A stretch of DNA of 8,862 nt from an uncultured Planctomycetaceae bacterium (GTDB lineage: Bacteria; Planctomycetota; Planctomycetia; Planctomycetales; Planctomycetaceae), in NCBI GenBank assembly GCA_903898975.1, contig CAIUHT010000261.1, forward strand, positions 1 through 8,862, read 5' to 3'. Shown piece by piece: positions 6,742-8,862 of this stretch. The translations under genes and the position numbers were made by a program. Numbering within the stretch: position 1 is the stretch's first letter; every line of letters begins with the position of its first letter. Under the pieces are notes generated by a model that saw only the letters and a list, made by a program, of their open reading frames with translations, was not told where the DNA came from and did no database searches.

Positions 6742-8127
6742 ATGCATCAACCTTCGACTGCTCTCTCCCGTCGGCGACTGGCTCAGGCGGGAGCCGGGGC
6801 GTGGCTGGCTTCGAATCTGAGCCCACTCGTCCCGCCTGCCTCGGCCCGGGAAGCCGAAGAGGCGAACACTCGGAAGGCAGGGGGCTCGTTCGGACGGGCG
6901 AAGAGCCTCATCTACCTCTATCTCAGTGGCGGGCCATCGCAGTACGAGACCTTCGACCCCAAGCCCGAGGCCCCGGCGGAGATTCGCGGAGTCTTCTCCC
7001 CCATCGCCACGCGTGTGCCCGGGCTTTCGTTTTGCGAGTTGCTGCCGCGGACTGCGGCGATCGCCGACCAGTTGACCATCGTCCGGTCCCTCGCCACCGA
7101 TGACCCGAACCACGAGTCGGGGGGGTATTGGATCAACACCGGGCACAAATACACGGGGCCCGACATGCGGGCCCTCGCCCCGACCGACTGGCCGACGCTC
7201 GGCTCCATCGTGCGGATGCTTAAGCCGACCGAACGGGGACCGTTCACCTCGGTGATGCTCCCCGAGCCGATCATCGCGAACCCAAACGTCTTCCTGCCCG
7301 GCCAGAATGGTGGCTTTTTGGGACGCCGGTGGGATCCGGAAATCTTTCGCTGCGATCCCGCCGCCGCCAACTTCCGAATTGACAGCCTGGCCTTGCCCGA
7401 GGAACTGAGCGGGTCTCGGGTGACCCTCCGCCAGCAATTGCTGGAACAGCTGGGGGGCTCGCTGCGGGCTGAGTCGGCGGTGACGGGTGATTACGAGCGT
7501 TTGCGGGGCGAGGCTCTCGACCTGGTCCGCTCGGGCACCGCCCGAGGGGCGTTCGCCCTCGATGCCGAAACCCCCGCCACCCGCGCACGATATGGCCCGG
7601 GGAAATGGGCACAGTCGGTGCTGCTGGCCCGCCGGCTGATTGAGGCGGGCGTGCGGATGGTGTTTGTGAACTGGCCTCGCGAGCCCGGCGATCTGAGCGC
7701 TCCCAACCCCCTCTGGGACACCCACGCCCACACCAACCCGCGGATGAAAGATGTGCTCTGTCCGCAGTTCGATCAGGGTTTCACCGCCCTGATCGAGGAC
7801 TTGGCCACGCGGGGGCTGCTGGATTCGACCCTCGTCGTCGCCGTGGGCGAAATGGGCCGGACACCGAAATTCAATGGCAGCGGTGGCCGCGACCACTGGG
7901 GTAATGTGTTCAGCTTTGTGATGGCGGGGGCGGGGCTCAACGGGGGCCAGGTCTATGGAGCCAGCGACGCCAGCGGGGCCTATCCCGCCCGTGATCGCGT
8001 GACTCCTCCCGAGTTCACCGCCACGCTGTTGCACCTCTTGGGTATCAGACACGAAGCCATGTTCCCCGATCGCACAGGCCGACCCCTCCGGGCCACGGAG
8101 GGCGACCCCCTGTGGAGCCTGCTGTAA
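6742..8127 (+). CDS. DUF1501 family protein, Tat-exported
   Basis: This 461-residue protein belongs to DUF1501, related to the alkaline phosphatase/sulfatase superfamily and very numerous in planctomycetes. No member's reaction is known to me with confidence. The N-terminus has a twin-arginine motif, SRRRLAQ at residues 9-15, a hydrophobic stretch, and a likely cleavage after ASA at residue 35, so the mature protein should lie outside the cytoplasm. Family landmarks appear in order: YLYLSGGPSQYETFDPKP near 60-75, FSPIATRVPGL near 85-95, DPNHESGGYWINTG near 120, WDTHAHTN near 323, GEMGRTPKFN near 370 and GRDHWGN near 382. The length is normal for the family. ATG 6742 is the only start after an in-frame TGA at 6712; there is no Shine-Dalgarno site. 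A paralogue follows downstream in the same direction. The DUF1549/DUF1553 cytochrome-type partners often found beside such genes are not seen in this window. Confidence 0.92.
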   Translation: MHQPSTALSRRRLAQAGAGAWLASNLSPLVPPASAREAEEANTRKAGGSFGRAKSLIYLYLSGGPSQYETFDPKPEAPAEIRGVFSPIATRVPGLSFCELLPRTAAIADQLTIVRSLATDDPNHESGGYWINTGHKYTGPDMRALAPTDWPTLGSIVRMLKPTERGPFTSVMLPEPIIANPNVFLPGQNGGFLGRRWDPEIFRCDPAAANFRIDSLALPEELSGSRVTLRQQLLEQLGGSLRAESAVTGDYERLRGEALDLVRSGTARGAFALDAETPATRARYGPGKWAQSVLLARRLIEAGVRMVFVNWPREPGDLSAPNPLWDTHAHTNPRMKDVLCPQFDQGFTALIEDLATRGLLDSTLVVAVGEMGRTPKFNGSGGRDHWGNVFSFVMAGAGLNGGQVYGASDASGAYPARDRVTPPEFTATLLHLLGIRHEAMFPDRTGRPLRATEGDPLWSLL

Positions 8128-8207
8128 CCGCCCCGCCGACAACCGCCCCGCCGACAACCGCCCCGCCGACAACCGCCCCGCCGACAACCGCCCCGCCGAC
8201 AACCGAC
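8126..8207 (+). repeat. 15-bp tandem repeat, five perfect copies, after the DUF1501 stop
   Basis: The unit aaccgccccgccgac is repeated exactly five times (8126-8140, 8141-8155, 8156-8170, 8171-8185, 8186-8200), followed by a partial aaccgac. The first copy begins with the last two bases of the TAA stop of the preceding gene. Perfect copies suggest recent slippage expansion. The minus strand carries GGCGGGGCGG in every unit, which could form two-tier G-quadruplexes. Because 15 is a multiple of three, open frames cross it on both strands (for example SAGRL repeats on the minus strand), but I regard these as by-products. Confidence 0.95.
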
Positions 8208-8276
8208 AGTCCCGTCGTTCATCGTCCCGCCGTCGCGGCCTCGGCGCGGGCGACTCATCGCGGCTGACACGAATTC

Positions 8277-8306
8277 ACCAAGCGGAATTGGCCAAACCGA
8301 CTTGGT
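8277..8306. repeat. Inverted repeat ACCAAG/CTTGGT upstream of the second DUF1501 gene
   Basis: ACCAAG at 8277-8282 and CTTGGT at 8301-8306 form a 6-bp inverted repeat with an 18-base spacer, about 70-100 bases before the next gene. It could be a regulator half-site pair, or chance. No T-run follows, so it is not a terminator, and I see no clear -35/-10 pair in 8208-8377. Confidence 0.2.
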
Positions 8307-8377
8307 CGACTCCCCTCTTCCAGCGCCACCTGTCCAAAGGCCTTTCGACCGCAGCGTCTTCTCAAAACTTCCGCCCG

Positions 8378-8862
8378 ATGTCCGCTCTTCACCAATTCCC
8401 CGCCCCGCATGCTCCGCAGAGTCGGCGGCGGTTTTTGCAGACCAGCTCACTGGCCAGCCTGGCGGCGGGCTCGGCGCAGGTCTGGCGTTGGCGGGCGGCC
8501 TCGGCGACACCGCTCACGCCCCCGCCCGACACCGCCGTCATCCTGGTCTGGCTGACAGGCGGGCTGTCGCACCTCGACACCTACGACCTCAAGCCGCACG
8601 CCCCCCTCGAGTACCGCGGCGACTTCTCTCCGATCGCCACGCGGGTCCCGGGGCTTGAGGTGGGCGAATTGCTCCCCTTGCACGCCCAGCTCGCCGACCG
8701 CTTCTCGCTGATTCGCTCGGTCTCGCACGGTTTTGCTGACCACGACGGAGCGCACAAACGGGTGCTGACGGGGCGGGTTCCCAAGTCGGCGGTCGGGTTT
8801 GTGAATGACGCCCCCTCGGTCGGCTGCATCGTGAACCGGGTTCGCGAGGGACTCCGCCCCGA
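8378..8862 (+). CDS. Second DUF1501 family protein, partial (runs off right edge)
   Basis: The first 161 codons of a second DUF1501 gene are present with no stop before the window ends. ATG 8378 places a near-ideal twin-arginine motif, SRRRFLQ, at residues 15-21, followed by a small-residue hydrophobic region and likely cleavage near residues 31-43. The family core follows: ILVWLTGGLSHLDTYDLKP near 55-72, RGDFSPIATRVPGLEVGELLP near 79-99, and RSVSHGFADHDGAHKRVLTG near 110-130. It shares FSPIATRVPGL exactly, and several flanking positions, with the upstream protein, so the two are paralogues. The gap between them is 250 bases and includes the tandem repeat, so co-transcription is possible but not shown. 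There is no Shine-Dalgarno site. The C-terminal landmarks lie outside the window. Confidence 0.88.
   Translation, partial: MSALHQFPAPHAPQSRRRFLQTSSLASLAAGSAQVWRWRAASATPLTPPPDTAVILVWLTGGLSHLDTYDLKPHAPLEYRGDFSPIATRVPGLEVGELLPLHAQLADRFSLIRSVSHGFADHDGAHKRVLTGRVPKSAVGFVNDAPSVGCIVNRVREGLRP

Noticed and set aside
6532..8202. A 556-codon minus-strand open frame beginning with SAGRL repeats
   Set aside because: It is antisense to the clear DUF1501 gene, its start lies in the tandem repeat, and the translation is rich in Gly, Arg, Pro and His with no recognisable domain. Long antisense frames are expected in GC-rich coding DNA.

Overview
The window looks like chromosomal DNA from a GC-rich member of the Planctomycetota. 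Three things point there: two tandem Tat-exported DUF1501 proteins (a family greatly expanded in planctomycetes), a very large lipoprotein TolC homologue with a planctomycete-style N-terminal motif, and mostly weak or absent Shine-Dalgarno sites. The assignment rests on gene content and family knowledge, not on a marker gene.

Layout from left to right: (1) 1-271 has no gene I can support. (2) 272-1885, minus strand, is a multi-pass inner-membrane protein of the O-antigen ligase/polymerase (Wzy_C) family. (3) 1886-2302 is an unusually organised leader. It holds a TTGACA-type promoter, a perfect 16-bp palindrome overlapping a second hairpin, and two overlapping mini-ORFs. The second mini-ORF has the best Shine-Dalgarno site in the window and lies in frame with the ligase gene, separated from it by a single TGA. 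A possible terminator of the next gene is also here. (4) 2303-5809, minus strand, encodes a TolC-family outer-membrane efflux lipoprotein of about 1168 residues. It carries a roughly 400-residue Pro/Ala-rich N-terminal extension and a roughly 230-residue helical insertion between the two TolC half-repeats. (5) 5810-6741 is a long gene-free divergent intergenic region. (6) 6742-8127, plus strand, is a complete DUF1501 protein with a Tat signal. (7) 8126-8207 is a 15-bp tandem repeat, five perfect copies, which begins inside the stop codon of that gene. (8) 8378 to the right edge is the 5' part of a second DUF1501 gene, again with a Tat motif, running off the window.

The minus-strand pair fits cell-envelope biogenesis and export: the ligase-family protein in the inner membrane, the TolC channel anchored in the outer membrane. 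The 411-base gap and separate promoter argue against a simple operon. The plus-strand DUF1501 pair looks like a paralogous duplication of exported proteins. I found no phage, CRISPR, transposon, rRNA or tRNA. I see no clear new multi-gene system. The least explained features are the ligase leader and the tandem repeat that has a diverged relative 6 kb away.
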